From CAVZGO01 sp963774935 (GTDB lineage: Bacteria; Chloroflexota; Anaerolineae; Anaerolineales; UBA4823): DNA of 64,000 bases. The position numbers were made by a program, and so were the translations under genes. The DNA is taken from positions 124,001 through 188,000 of the forward strand of contig CAVZGO010000001.1 of assembly GCA_963774935.1 (NCBI GenBank), in the 5' to 3' direction. Below the pieces are notes generated by a model that did no database searches, was not told where the DNA came from, and worked only from the letters and a program-made list of their open reading frames with translations. Below are positions 9,826-18,203 of the stretch, piece by piece. Position 1 is the first letter of the stretch. Each line of letters begins with the position of its first letter.

Positions 9826-10563
9826 TCATCCTTCAATTTGATCCAGGTTTTGGCGGCGAAAATCAACGAACCGGTAGCCAACCCCTCGTTCGGTGAGAAT
9901 GTATTTTGGATTCGCCGGATCAGCTTCCAATTTTTGACGCAGGTAATTTATATACAAGCGTACGTAATGCGGCTCATCGCGGTATTCGTAGCCCCAAACT
10001 TTTGTCAGCAACTGGTCATGGGTGAGCACCCAACCGGCGTTCTGGACTAAATGGTAAAGCAGACGATACTCGGTGGGGCGAAGCTGCACAAGCTTGCCAT
10101 CCAGCCAGACTTCACGCCGATCGAAATCGAGCTTAAGATGGCTATCCACCTGGATGAGGCCATGCTGAGCGGGTGTTGTGGGTTCGATACGCCGCAGGAC
10201 GGCACGTACCCGGCTGACCAATTCGCGCGGGCTGAATGGCTTGGTAACATAATCGTCCGCGCCCAATTCCAATCCGCGCACACGGTCTTCCTCATCTCCT
10301 TTAGCTGTGAGCATGATCACCGGAACAGTACTGGTTTCGCGTACGATCTTAAGCACCTCGAAGCCATCCAGGTCAGGCATCATAACGTCCAGTAAAATCA
10401 GATCAGGTATCTCACTGCGCACCTTATTAACAGCCTGTGTCCCGTTGAAGGCTGTTATTACACGAAACCCATCGTGTTCGAGGTTGAGACGGATGAAGCG
10501 AACCATCCGCTCTTCGTCGTCCACTACAAGGATTCTACGGTTGCGAAATTGTTCGTCTGTCAT
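9826..10563 (-). CDS. OmpR/PhoB-type response regulator
   Basis: A 245-residue regulator. The receiver domain covers about 10-122 (ILVVDDEERMVRFIRLNL, Asp in LILLDVMMPDLDGFEV, Lys in DDYVTKPFSPREL). The winged-helix DNA-binding domain covers about 145-240 (LRPTEYRLLYHLVQNAG, TEYRLL start, C-terminal RGVGYRF). ATG 10563 follows AGGGGA. The stop overlaps an in-frame ATG of the next regulator. All phosphorylation residues are intact, but no sensor kinase gene is adjacent. Confidence 0.96.
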   Translation of the reverse strand: MTDEQFRNRRILVVDDEERMVRFIRLNLEHDGFRVITAFNGTQAVNKVRSEIPDLILLDVMMPDLDGFEVLKIVRETSTVPVIMLTAKGDEEDRVRGLELGADDYVTKPFSPRELVSRVRAVLRRIEPTTPAQHGLIQVDSHLKLDFDRREVWLDGKLVQLRPTEYRLLYHLVQNAGWVLTHDQLLTKVWGYEYRDEPHYVRLYINYLRQKLEADPANPKYILTERGVGYRFVDFRRQNLDQIEG

Positions 10564-10566
10564 CAA

Positions 10567-10950
10567 TTATTTCCCCTGAGTTTGCCACTTGAGTATCTCG
10601 AGCTTGAATTTCCCTAATGTCAGGATATCTCCATATTCTAATAGCTGTGGAATATTTGCCGGAATGGTTCTACCATTCAAGCGTGTGCCATTCGCCGATC
10701 CGAGATCCGTAACTGTAGCTCCATCATCATCCAGTTGAATGATTGCATGCTGGCGTGAGACACCTGCTTCATACGCCTGGTAAGGGCTCAGGTCAATCTC
10801 CAGGTCTGACAGCTCTTCCAGTTCATTTTCGTCACGGTAGCTACTTCGTCCCAGGATGAATTTTTGTCCACCCTGCAGGTCAAAAATCACACCGTCATCG
10901 ATGACTCGTAAATTAATCCCTTGGATCGGTAATTCTTGTAAACTACTCAT
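10567..10950 (-). CDS. FHA-domain protein
   Basis: A 127-residue single forkhead-associated domain with the phosphothreonine-binding features FILGRSS (GR), GVSRQHAIIQ (SRxH) and TDLGSANGTRLNG (NGT). FHA domains read Ser/Thr-kinase phosphorylation. Its ATG follows the PP2C stop by 3 bp and its stop abuts the OmpR-type regulator start, so the four genes form one operon. It is a likely adaptor between Ser/Thr phosphorylation and the two response regulators. Confidence 0.93.
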   Translation of the reverse strand: MSSLQELPIQGINLRVIDDGVIFDLQGGQKFILGRSSYRDENELEELSDLEIDLSPYQAYEAGVSRQHAIIQLDDDGATVTDLGSANGTRLNGRTIPANIPQLLEYGDILTLGKFKLEILKWQTQGK

Positions 10951-10953
10951 CTC

Positions 10954-11841
10954 CTATCCAGGCAGGTTTACCAAGACCGCAGTGATATTATCAGGACCAC
11001 CGGCTTCATTGGCAGCATCGATTAATTCCTGGCAGCCTGCCTGAGGACTCGCAGCGTTATGGACAATATCAGCAATCAAGCCATCTGGTACCACGCCCCA
11101 TAATCCATCTGAGCATAACAGCAGATGCCCGGAATTTGGCATGTCATAAGCTGCAATCTCTGGTTCCAGGGGTTCTATCTGTCCGAGAGCCTGGTAAAGT
11201 ACGTTTCGTTGAGGATGTACCAGGGCTTCGGCAGGCGTGATATGCCCCATGTCTACCAGCTGCTGAACATAGGAGTGATCGTGAGATAAGGTTTCTATGC
11301 TCCCGCTCGGATCAATGTAATAAATACGGCTGTCGCCCACATGAGCGACATATATCTGATCCCCATATATCAGCGTGCTACTTAAGGTGGTACCACCACC
11401 ACTCGCTGACTTTTGAACAGCCTGGTTAGCCTGTGAGATGCCCTGAGCCATGAGCTCTAATAAATCCTCGGGTTTCACCGAAGGTTCTCCGCGCAGATAA
11501 GGCAGGTAGAGCTGCTCCACTACCCACTCACCCATTGCGCGTGCTGCAGCCTCGCTTGCCAGCTCGCCGTTCTGATGACCGCCCATTCCATCTGCGACGA
11601 TGAAAAAGCCGCAGAAACAACGCTTATTGTCATAGTGTAGCTCGGAACAGGTGGTGAAAAGAGTGTCCTGATTGGTCAAGCGTTGCTGTCCGACGGATAA
11701 AGCCGTGCCCACACTCCATCCCGCTGGCAACACCGGGTTGGAGTTTTCTATTATGAGCTCGTCTCCAGAACCTTCTCGAGATGTTGACAGGTCGTCCTGG
11801 TTCGGTGCTCGTGCTAGTAATTTCTGAATGAATGGACTCAC
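10954..11841 (-). CDS. PP2C-family Ser/Thr protein phosphatase
   Basis: A 295-residue phosphatase with a roughly 45-residue N-terminal lead and then a PPM/PP2C catalytic domain. Metal and phosphate ligands are present: NQDTLFT, FIVADGMGGHQNGE, AHVGDSRIYY, LLCSDGLWGVV and GPDNITAVLV. It begins with GTG at 11841, preceded by GGAG. It probably opposes Ser/Thr kinases such as those at 6996-8172 and 26262-28527. It is the first gene of the PP2C-FHA-regulator operon. Confidence 0.95.
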   Translation of the reverse strand: MSPFIQKLLARAPNQDDLSTSREGSGDELIIENSNPVLPAGWSVGTALSVGQQRLTNQDTLFTTCSELHYDNKRCFCGFFIVADGMGGHQNGELASEAAARAMGEWVVEQLYLPYLRGEPSVKPEDLLELMAQGISQANQAVQKSASGGGTTLSSTLIYGDQIYVAHVGDSRIYYIDPSGSIETLSHDHSYVQQLVDMGHITPAEALVHPQRNVLYQALGQIEPLEPEIAAYDMPNSGHLLLCSDGLWGVVPDGLIADIVHNAASPQAGCQELIDAANEAGGPDNITAVLVNLPG

Positions 11842-11902
11842 AATTACTCCGTCCTGAGCTAAGGTATACTAAACCTGTTTATTATAGCGATTTTCTCCAA
11901 AT

Positions 11903-12895
11903 TTAGCAAAAGTCTTCTTCCGGTTTAGGTTTATTCTGGAGAATTGCTTCAATCCGTTCCATCGTATCAACATCGAGCTTGCTTGCCACTTCTACAGCGT
12001 GCATATTATCAACAACCTGATCCGCTCGAGATGCCCCGGTGATAACCGAGCTGACATTAGGATTCTTCAAACACCAGGCAAGGGCAAGCTGTGCCATGCT
12101 TGCACCTAACTCAGCTGCGATTGGAACGAGCTGGCGTACCTTCTCTAATTTTAGCTGGTTTTCTGGACCCTCGAATCGCTTTCGCAGCCACTCATAACCA
12201 GGCAGACTGATGCGCGTTCCCTGCGGGATGCCATCGTTATATTTGCCGGTTAATAATCCGCTGGCAAGTGGACTCCAGATCGTGGTTCCCAGTCCAATCG
12301 AGCGATACAACGAAACATATTCCCGTTCCACGCGGTTCCGTGCAAACATGTGGTACTCTGGTTGCTCCATCAGCGGGGGAATCAAATGCTCCTGGCGGGC
12401 GAAGCCATAGGCTTCCATAATCTGCCCGGCGCTCCACTCGCTGGTGCCCCAATAAAAGGCTTTTCCCTGCTGGATGACGAGGTTCATCGCCCACACCGTT
12501 TCCTCAATTGGCGTATTTTTATCAGGGCGGTGACAAAAAATTAAGTCCACGTAATCCATCTGCAGTCGTTTTAGAGATGCCTCGGTACCCTCCAGGATAT
12601 GCTTGCGTGACAACCCGCAATCATTCGGTCCTTTGCCACCCCAAAAGATCTTCGTTGAAATTACCAGATCAGAACGCTTCCAATTCGTTCTCTTGATCAC
12701 ATTGCCCATCACGATTTCAGCCTGACCACTGCCGTAAGACTCGGCATTGTCGAAGAAATTTACACCTGAATCGTAAGCCGCTTTCATGCAGTCATAAGCG
12801 ACGTTTTCATCGACCTGTTCACCAAGGGTGACCCAGGCGCCAAATGAGAGAGCCGAAATCCGTAGACCTGAACGGCCTAATCTGCGATATTCCAT
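11903..12895 (-). CDS. Aldo/keto reductase, potassium-channel beta-subunit-like
   Basis: A 330-residue NADPH-dependent oxidoreductase of the AKR fold beginning MEYRRLGRSGLRISAL. Catalytic residues are visible: Asp and Tyr in FFDNAESYG, Lys in VISTKIFWGG, His in LIFCHRPDKN. The WSPLASGLLTGKY segment is typical of the YghZ/KvBeta branch. The substrate is unknown, probably a small aldehyde or ketone. A strong AGGAGA site precedes ATG 12895. It has its own 60-bp spacing from the PP2C gene and is not obviously in an operon. Confidence 0.93.
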   Translation of the reverse strand: MEYRRLGRSGLRISALSFGAWVTLGEQVDENVAYDCMKAAYDSGVNFFDNAESYGSGQAEIVMGNVIKRTNWKRSDLVISTKIFWGGKGPNDCGLSRKHILEGTEASLKRLQMDYVDLIFCHRPDKNTPIEETVWAMNLVIQQGKAFYWGTSEWSAGQIMEAYGFARQEHLIPPLMEQPEYHMFARNRVEREYVSLYRSIGLGTTIWSPLASGLLTGKYNDGIPQGTRISLPGYEWLRKRFEGPENQLKLEKVRQLVPIAAELGASMAQLALAWCLKNPNVSSVITGASRADQVVDNMHAVEVASKLDVDTMERIEAILQNKPKPEEDFC

Positions 12896-12937
12896 AATTA
12901 TCTCCTGATTGTTCGTGGGTGTATGAAACCAGAGCGA

Positions 12938-13753
12938 TTATATCACCTGGATACGCGGCTTAATTTTCGGACGCCAGCGAGTCCACAGGCTTTCGGTTGC
13001 ACAGGCGAGTATCGGGTATGGACGGCTGGAATGGGCTGCGGTCAGCCGGATGGGAAATGGCTGGCTGCCATCCAATGTATCAATTATTCCCCCGGCTTCC
13101 TGAACAAGCAGCCAGGCCCCACTGATATCCCAAATTTTGGGATTAACTTCCATACCGAGTACCGCCAGGCCTCTCGCTACGAGCGAGAATGAATACGCTG
13201 ATGAGCCGAATGTGCGGGTTTTATAAGGCACCTTTACATCATATTCTCGAAATGTACGCGAGCAGCAGGCAAAAACAGGTAATGTGTTTTTTGGGTTGGG
13301 AGTGCACACCTGAATACGATGACCATTCATCGTGGCACCTTCACCTTTCTGCGCAATATACAGCTCCTCCAAGACCGGAAAATAGGACACTGCCAGCTCC
13401 GGTATTCCATTTACCAGACGGGCGATTAACACACCCCAGTAAGGCAGGCCTAAGGCAAAATTCGTCGTGCCATCCAATGGATCGATCACCCAGATAACCG
13501 GAGGCTCTGTCTCCTTTTCTGGGCTGGATATTACCTCCAATACCGGTTGCAGCTCTTCACTCAGCAGCCAATCCTGTGGATAGCGAGCTCGAACCGAGCG
13601 GTTGAGATAATTGTCTACAATCAGATCAGCTTCGGTCACGATGGTGTGATCGGGTTTCAGAGATGCCTTGAAATTCCGGGAATAATAATATTCCAGGAGC
13701 ATTGCTCCAGCCTCTCGAGCGAGATAAATCGCAAATGCTTTCGGATCGTCCAT
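12938..13753 (-). CDS. Inositol monophosphatase family protein
   Basis: A 271-residue Mg-dependent phosphatase of the IMPase/CysQ/FBPase fold. Metal-binding motifs are SEE (LLSEELQ), WVIDPLDGTTNFALGLPY and WDISGAWLLVQEAGG. In this family the substrate may be inositol phosphate, PAP or a sugar phosphate, and it cannot be decided here. I start at ATG 13753. A TTG 30 bases earlier opens the frame but adds residues not seen in the family. No strong Shine-Dalgarno is present. Confidence 0.92.
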   Translation of the reverse strand: MDDPKAFAIYLAREAGAMLLEYYYSRNFKASLKPDHTIVTEADLIVDNYLNRSVRARYPQDWLLSEELQPVLEVISSPEKETEPPVIWVIDPLDGTTNFALGLPYWGVLIARLVNGIPELAVSYFPVLEELYIAQKGEGATMNGHRIQVCTPNPKNTLPVFACCSRTFREYDVKVPYKTRTFGSSAYSFSLVARGLAVLGMEVNPKIWDISGAWLLVQEAGGIIDTLDGSQPFPIRLTAAHSSRPYPILACATESLWTRWRPKIKPRIQVI

Positions 13754-13797
13754 TATTTGACTATCTGTAATGATCCAATACAATCAAAAGTCTAACC

Positions 13798-15780
13798 TTA
13801 ACCGTCAAGCAACGCCTGTTCCAGGTAATCTTGAAGGATAGCTTCTCCACCAGATGCAACAAGCTGCTGGATCAAATCAACCGCCACCTTGGCTTTATGC
13901 TCCGCATCTCGACGACTCCAGGTGCGGCTTTTGATCTCCACAAAGTATCCAAGATTCGGATTCTTAACTTCATCCAGATTAATATAAAACTCAGTACCCT
14001 GGAAAAGCACACGCCAGCGTTTGCGATTTTTTTCAATGGAAATTTCACGGCCGGGTTTGAAATATTCACGATAAAACCGCAGCGAGTGTGTTGCCGGTGC
14101 GATGAAACGACTTCGTGAAAGCAATACTTCACTGGGGAATTTACCCTCACGCGCATCCCCGATCAAGGTTAATCGATAACGGACATTCACGACCTGCCCG
14201 GAGTCATTGACAAACTCATCCTCCCTGTATCTCAAAGTTCCCTGATCCGGGTCTCCAAACAGGAAGTAGGTATCATATTCGTGATAAAGGCGTTTATGCA
14301 AAATCTCAATCCCAGGGCTATTGATTGCATCGATCACCGGCTGTGGATCAGCAATACTGATCTTCGTCTGCACTTCGAAGCTTTCTCCCTGCATTGCCCC
14401 CCCGATGGCGAGCAGCTTCGAAAGCACCGATTTTTCTCGTTGGATTAGAAAAGTATCGATGCGGCGTGCATATTCATCAGCCTGCTGGTAAAGGGAAGAT
14501 GGGTCAAGAGTGAGTAGTTGGCGTTCGCGCATCAACCAGCGTCCATTGACCATCATGTCGGTGACATCGTTGGATTTTCCTGCATAGACCAGCTGAGCAT
14601 AAATTGCCTCCGGCTCACGGCGAAAACGGGGCATGTTGTGTAACGGCGATACATCTACAAGAATTAAATCCGCGCGCTTACCAGGTTCAAGTGTGCCTGT
14701 AAGATGTCCCTGGTGAAGCGCTTTTGCGCCTAAACGGGTCGCCATTGACAGAGCGGTTCGTGCAGGCAATGCTGTAGGATCATTACTCACGCTCTTTGCC
14801 AGGAAGGCCGCCAGGCGGGTTTCTTCAAACATATCCAGGTCATTATTGGATGCAGGTCCATCCGTACCGATCCCCACATTTAAACCCAACTCGATCATGC
14901 GTTGGACTGGAGCAAATCCCGAGGCTAACTTCAGGTTCGATGATGGATTGTGTGCGACACCAGATTTATGATGGCGCAGAGTTAGCATTTCGCCTTCATC
15001 TATGTGTACACAATGTGCTGCGAGCACCTTCGCATCGAACAAGTTGTGTTTCTTAACGTAAGGGACAACTGGCATACCATGTTCGGTCCGTGAATTTTCC
15101 ACTTCCAATGCGGTCTCGGCAATATGCGTGTGCAGCGGTACGTCAAACTCTACTGCCAGTTCAGCAGTCGCCTGTAATATTTCCGGTGTACAAGTGTAGG
15201 GAGCATGTGGAGCTACGGAGGGTTCAATTAAAGGATGACCCTTCCAGCGTTGAATAAATTCGCGCGCAGCGGCAAGCGACTCTTCGAAAGACTGTGCATC
15301 TGGAGCCGGGTATTTCATCACAGTCTGTGAACACACTGCACGTAGACCTGCTTCTGCAGTTGCCTGAGCGACATGCTCCTCAAAATAATACATATCTGCG
15401 AAGCAGGTCACACCGCTGCGGATTGACTCGGTGCATGCCATTAGAGTGCCGAGGCGTACAAAATCGGGCGAGACAAATTCTCGCTCCACCGGCATCATGT
15501 ATCCCAACAGCCAGACATCCAATCGTAAATCATCCGCCAAACCGCGCAGCAAGGTCATCGGCACATGGGTATGGGCATTAATCAGACCCGGCATCAGCAC
15601 CTTACCCTGGCAATCAATTTCCTGACCTGCAACATAGGAAGAACGAATCTCGGTTTCATTACCAACCGCAACAATCATCTCACCGCGGATCGCCAACGCT
15701 CCTGGCTCAAACAATTGGTAGGCTTCATCCATCGTCAATAAGATTGCATTGAAAAGGATATAATCAACGACCTGACTCAT
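13798..15780 (-). CDS. Amidohydrolase (SAH/5'-methylthioadenosine deaminase type) fused to a CYTH domain
   Basis: A 660-residue two-part protein. Residues 1-440 are a TRZ/ATZ-MtaD-type metallohydrolase: LMPGLINAHTHVPMTLLRG (HxH), HTHIAETALEV, AAHCVHIDEGE, GIGTDGPASNN and the C-terminal KRADLILVD strand. This family deaminates S-adenosylhomocysteine, methylthioadenosine or related aromatic amines. Residues about 455-645 look like a CYTH (triphosphate tunnel) domain: SFEVQTKISIADPQPVI, LRYREDE, RYRLTLIG, RKRWRVLFQG, YFVEIKSRTWS. CYTH domains bind triphosphates or polyphosphate. The start has GGGAGA upstream and cinA ends 9 bp before it. The fusion is unusual. Confidence 0.85.
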   Translation of the reverse strand: MSQVVDYILFNAILLTMDEAYQLFEPGALAIRGEMIVAVGNETEIRSSYVAGQEIDCQGKVLMPGLINAHTHVPMTLLRGLADDLRLDVWLLGYMMPVEREFVSPDFVRLGTLMACTESIRSGVTCFADMYYFEEHVAQATAEAGLRAVCSQTVMKYPAPDAQSFEESLAAAREFIQRWKGHPLIEPSVAPHAPYTCTPEILQATAELAVEFDVPLHTHIAETALEVENSRTEHGMPVVPYVKKHNLFDAKVLAAHCVHIDEGEMLTLRHHKSGVAHNPSSNLKLASGFAPVQRMIELGLNVGIGTDGPASNNDLDMFEETRLAAFLAKSVSNDPTALPARTALSMATRLGAKALHQGHLTGTLEPGKRADLILVDVSPLHNMPRFRREPEAIYAQLVYAGKSNDVTDMMVNGRWLMRERQLLTLDPSSLYQQADEYARRIDTFLIQREKSVLSKLLAIGGAMQGESFEVQTKISIADPQPVIDAINSPGIEILHKRLYHEYDTYFLFGDPDQGTLRYREDEFVNDSGQVVNVRYRLTLIGDAREGKFPSEVLLSRSRFIAPATHSLRFYREYFKPGREISIEKNRKRWRVLFQGTEFYINLDEVKNPNLGYFVEIKSRTWSRRDAEHKAKVAVDLIQQLVASGGEAILQDYLEQALLDG

Positions 15781-15789
15781 GGTATCTCC

Positions 15790-16941
15790 CTATGTATCAA
15801 GTTTCCGGATCAGATTTAGACTATGATGTGTCGCCCAGCGTGGAGCAGATTCTGGAGGTCCACCGTAAGGCCGGTAAAATGTTTCCTGCCCGTGCGGTGA
15901 GACGATAGCGATATACACATCCTGGCGTTCGCCGGCTGGCAGGATCGTGACTGCCAACCCTACCTCTACCTCTTGTTCCTGGCGGCAGGTGTCGGCTAGC
16001 AAGATCAAATTTTCTGGAACGGCTGCGCTACCCAACAACTCACCATGAACGAATGCGGGGTGAGAGAGCAGTGACAACCGTTTGAGCAGCTCGCCTCCTA
16101 AACCAGCCTCCACTACAGCCAGGCGCCATCCAAGCTTGTCCAGTATCTCCAAAGCAGCACTTTCCAGTGTTTGCTTATCAAAACCATAGATCCAGTTTAC
16201 CAGACGTTTACGCAAATCCTGCTCCACAGGATCTATCAACTGTTTGGCTTCTTCGTCAGATTCTGCTTTTGCAACAATACGGACATCGACCTGACCCGAA
16301 TGAGCAGCCAGTCCAACTGTGGGATTCGAGAGAGCTTCAAGGTCGCCAATCAAATCATCGATCAGAGACTCGCCGGCTCCGGCAGTGTGAAGTGTACGGG
16401 TATGAATGACCGTAGAAATTTGATAATGTTGTCGTAGGTATGGTAAGACTGTATGTGAAAGCAAGTATTCCATTTCCTTCGGCACGCCTGGTAATGAGAT
16501 AACACACCGGTCTTCCTTCTCGAATATGAACGCTGGGGCTGTACCTACCGGATTTTCCACGGCGATTGCACCAGCCGGAAGATAAGCCTGTCGACGGTTA
16601 TTTTCAGTGGGCTGGCGATTATAGCGTTGAAACCGGGCGATGATCTGCTCCCACAGGTCAGCATGGTATTCGACTTCCACGCCCATGGCTAATGCCACAG
16701 CCTGGCGAGTAGGATCATCAACGGTTGGCCCCAATCCCCCAGTGGTGATGACAATCTGGCTGCGCTGGAGGGATTCCTGGATTACTTGGGCAATCCGCTG
16801 GATATTGTCTCCGATTGTCGTCTTGCGAAATAAATCGACCCCAGTCTCCCTTAGACCAATAGCTATGGATTGGGCATTGGTATCCAGGGTTTCACCCAGG
16901 AGAAGTTCAGTGCCGATGGTAATGATCTCAGCAGATGGCAT
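15790..16941 (-). CDS. cinA: CinA-family protein with degenerate C-terminal deamidase domain
   Basis: A 383-residue protein. The N-terminal molybdopterin-binding-like domain is canonical: EIITIGTELLLGETLDTN, ITTGGLGPTVDDPTRQAVA, LPGVPKEME. In CinA this domain has ADP-ribose/CoA pyrophosphatase activity. The C-terminal part aligns in position with the PncC NMN-deamidase domain. However, the usual ESCTGG catalytic signature reads EAGLGG, so the Ser/Cys residue is missing and deamidase activity is unlikely. There is no Shine-Dalgarno; a promoter ends 9 bases before the ATG. It is followed by the amidohydrolase gene after 9 bp. Confidence 0.92.
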   Translation of the reverse strand: MPSAEIITIGTELLLGETLDTNAQSIAIGLRETGVDLFRKTTIGDNIQRIAQVIQESLQRSQIVITTGGLGPTVDDPTRQAVALAMGVEVEYHADLWEQIIARFQRYNRQPTENNRRQAYLPAGAIAVENPVGTAPAFIFEKEDRCVISLPGVPKEMEYLLSHTVLPYLRQHYQISTVIHTRTLHTAGAGESLIDDLIGDLEALSNPTVGLAAHSGQVDVRIVAKAESDEEAKQLIDPVEQDLRKRLVNWIYGFDKQTLESAALEILDKLGWRLAVVEAGLGGELLKRLSLLSHPAFVHGELLGSAAVPENLILLADTCRQEQEVEVGLAVTILPAGERQDVYIAIVSPHGQETFYRPYGGPPESAPRWATHHSLNLIRKLDT

Positions 16942-16950
16942 AGTAGGTTT

Positions 16951-16978
16951 ATTATATATGCAGGCTACGGTATAACAA
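16951..16978 (-). promoter_or_regulatory. Promoter of cinA, probably leaderless transcript
   Basis: On the minus strand TTGTTA (16973-16978) and TATAAT (16951-16956) are 16 bases apart. Only nine bases separate the -10 hexamer from the cinA ATG, and no ribosome site exists between them, so the mRNA likely starts at or just before the ATG. Confidence 0.6.
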
Positions 16979-17001
16979 AGGTATTAATTCAATATATGAA
17001 T

Positions 17002-17036
17002 AAATATGGGGTGCGAATGTGTCGCACCCCATATTT
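17002..17036 (-). terminator. Intrinsic terminator ending the liv operon
   Basis: A perfect 15-bp hairpin (17002-17016 with 17022-17036, loop of 5) with AT-rich flanks on both sides. It lies between the last liv-operon gene and the cinA promoter, so it separates the two minus-strand transcription units. Confidence 0.88.
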
Positions 17037-17090
17037 AATCTTTTAATGCTGAGTTTCCTTCTTTGACAGGATGTGCAGTTCAGTTAACTC

Positions 17091-17441
17091 TTATGTCACC
17101 ATAGTTACACGCACGTCTGTGCGATCGAGGCGCAGCACCAGGAAGGTCGAGATCCCGATGCTGAGCAGGCTGGTTAACAACCACATAAAGTTAAATTCAC
17201 CGCGTTCGTAAACATGCGGATACAGCATCATCAGCCGGACGATAACATTCAAGCCTTGCAGGAAGATCGCCAGTGTTAAGGCTGTTGAATTGCCGCGCAA
17301 GAGAAAAATTCCGAGTCCGGTAAAAAGCAGCAAGCTAAATAGAATAGCTACCCAGCCTGAGATGAGCATATCCGGGGGAAATAATAAAGGCGCTATGAAA
17401 GGTAGGACAAAGAAGAAGAGTATTTTTTGAGCTATGGACAT
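17091..17441 (-). CDS. Small four-helix membrane protein of the liv operon
   Basis: A 116-residue hydrophobic protein with about four predicted transmembrane segments: residues 6-24, 28-48, 53-72 and 85-105, for example IAILFSLLLFTGLGIFLLRG. It starts 20 bp after livF on the same strand and before the operon terminator. I recognise no family. It may assist the transporter, but the position is the only evidence. Confidence 0.65.
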   Translation of the reverse strand: MSIAQKILFFFVLPFIAPLLFPPDMLISGWVAILFSLLLFTGLGIFLLRGNSTALTLAIFLQGLNVIVRLMMLYPHVYERGEFNFMWLLTSLLSIGISTFLVLRLDRTDVRVTMVT

Positions 17442-17461
17442 ATTGTTTCGGCCATCATGGC

Positions 17462-18193
17462 TTAATGGCCGCCTCCCAGGTAAGCTTCCATAACCATCGT
17501 GTTATGCAGCAGCTCTTGACCAGAGCCTTCCAAGACGACACGCCCTGTTTCCAAGACGTATGCCCGGTCAGCGAGGGAAAGCGCCATCTGCGCATTTTGT
17601 TCCACCAGCAGGATACTTACACCCTGGTTATTAATATCACGGATAATCGTGAAAATTTGTTCGACCAGCAAGGGCGAAAGACCCATGGATGGCTCGTCGA
17701 GGAGCATCAAGCGAGGAGCCGCCATCAGGCCGCGGGCAATCGCCAGCATCTGCTGCTCACCTCCTGAGAGGGTTCCACCTAGTTGACTCTTGCGCTCCGC
17801 CAGGCGAGGAAAGCGTGAGAAGGCACTTTGCATAGCTTTCTCGATCTCAGTTTTATTCTGGCGGGTGAAAGCGCCCATTTCCATGTTCTCCTGGACGGTT
17901 AATGTTGCAAAAATCTTACGACCTTCAGGCACCTGGATGATGCCTTGTTTTACAATAACTTCACTGGCTGCCTGAGTGATATCATTGCCTTCTAGATGGA
18001 TACTGCCTACCCTCGGACGCATGAGACCCGAGACAGTATTCAAGGTTGTGCTCTTGCCAGCTCCATTCGCGCCGATCAGGGCGACGATTTCACCTTTGTC
18101 TACATGAAATGAAATACCCTTTAATGCATGAATGGCGCCGTAGTACACATTCAGGTTTTCTACTTCCAATAATCGTGAGTTATTATCAGCCAT
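17462..18193 (-). CDS. livF: Branched-chain amino-acid type ABC transporter ATPase LivF
   Basis: A 243-residue cytoplasmic ATPase: Walker A GANGAGKSTTLNTVSG, signature LSGGEQQMLAIARGLM, Walker B LMLLDEPSMGLSP, and the QVPEGRKIFATLTVQENM segment that marks LivF. ATG 18193 was chosen (AAGGGT upstream). The open frame reaches back to 18328 inside livG without homology. It pairs with LivG to energise import through LivH/LivM. The solute may be a branched-chain amino acid, an amide or another small acid. Confidence 0.95.
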   Translation of the reverse strand: MADNNSRLLEVENLNVYYGAIHALKGISFHVDKGEIVALIGANGAGKSTTLNTVSGLMRPRVGSIHLEGNDITQAASEVIVKQGIIQVPEGRKIFATLTVQENMEMGAFTRQNKTEIEKAMQSAFSRFPRLAERKSQLGGTLSGGEQQMLAIARGLMAAPRLMLLDEPSMGLSPLLVEQIFTIIRDINNQGVSILLVEQNAQMALSLADRAYVLETGRVVLEGSGQELLHNTMVMEAYLGGGH

Positions 18194-18203
18194 AAGAATA
18201 CCC

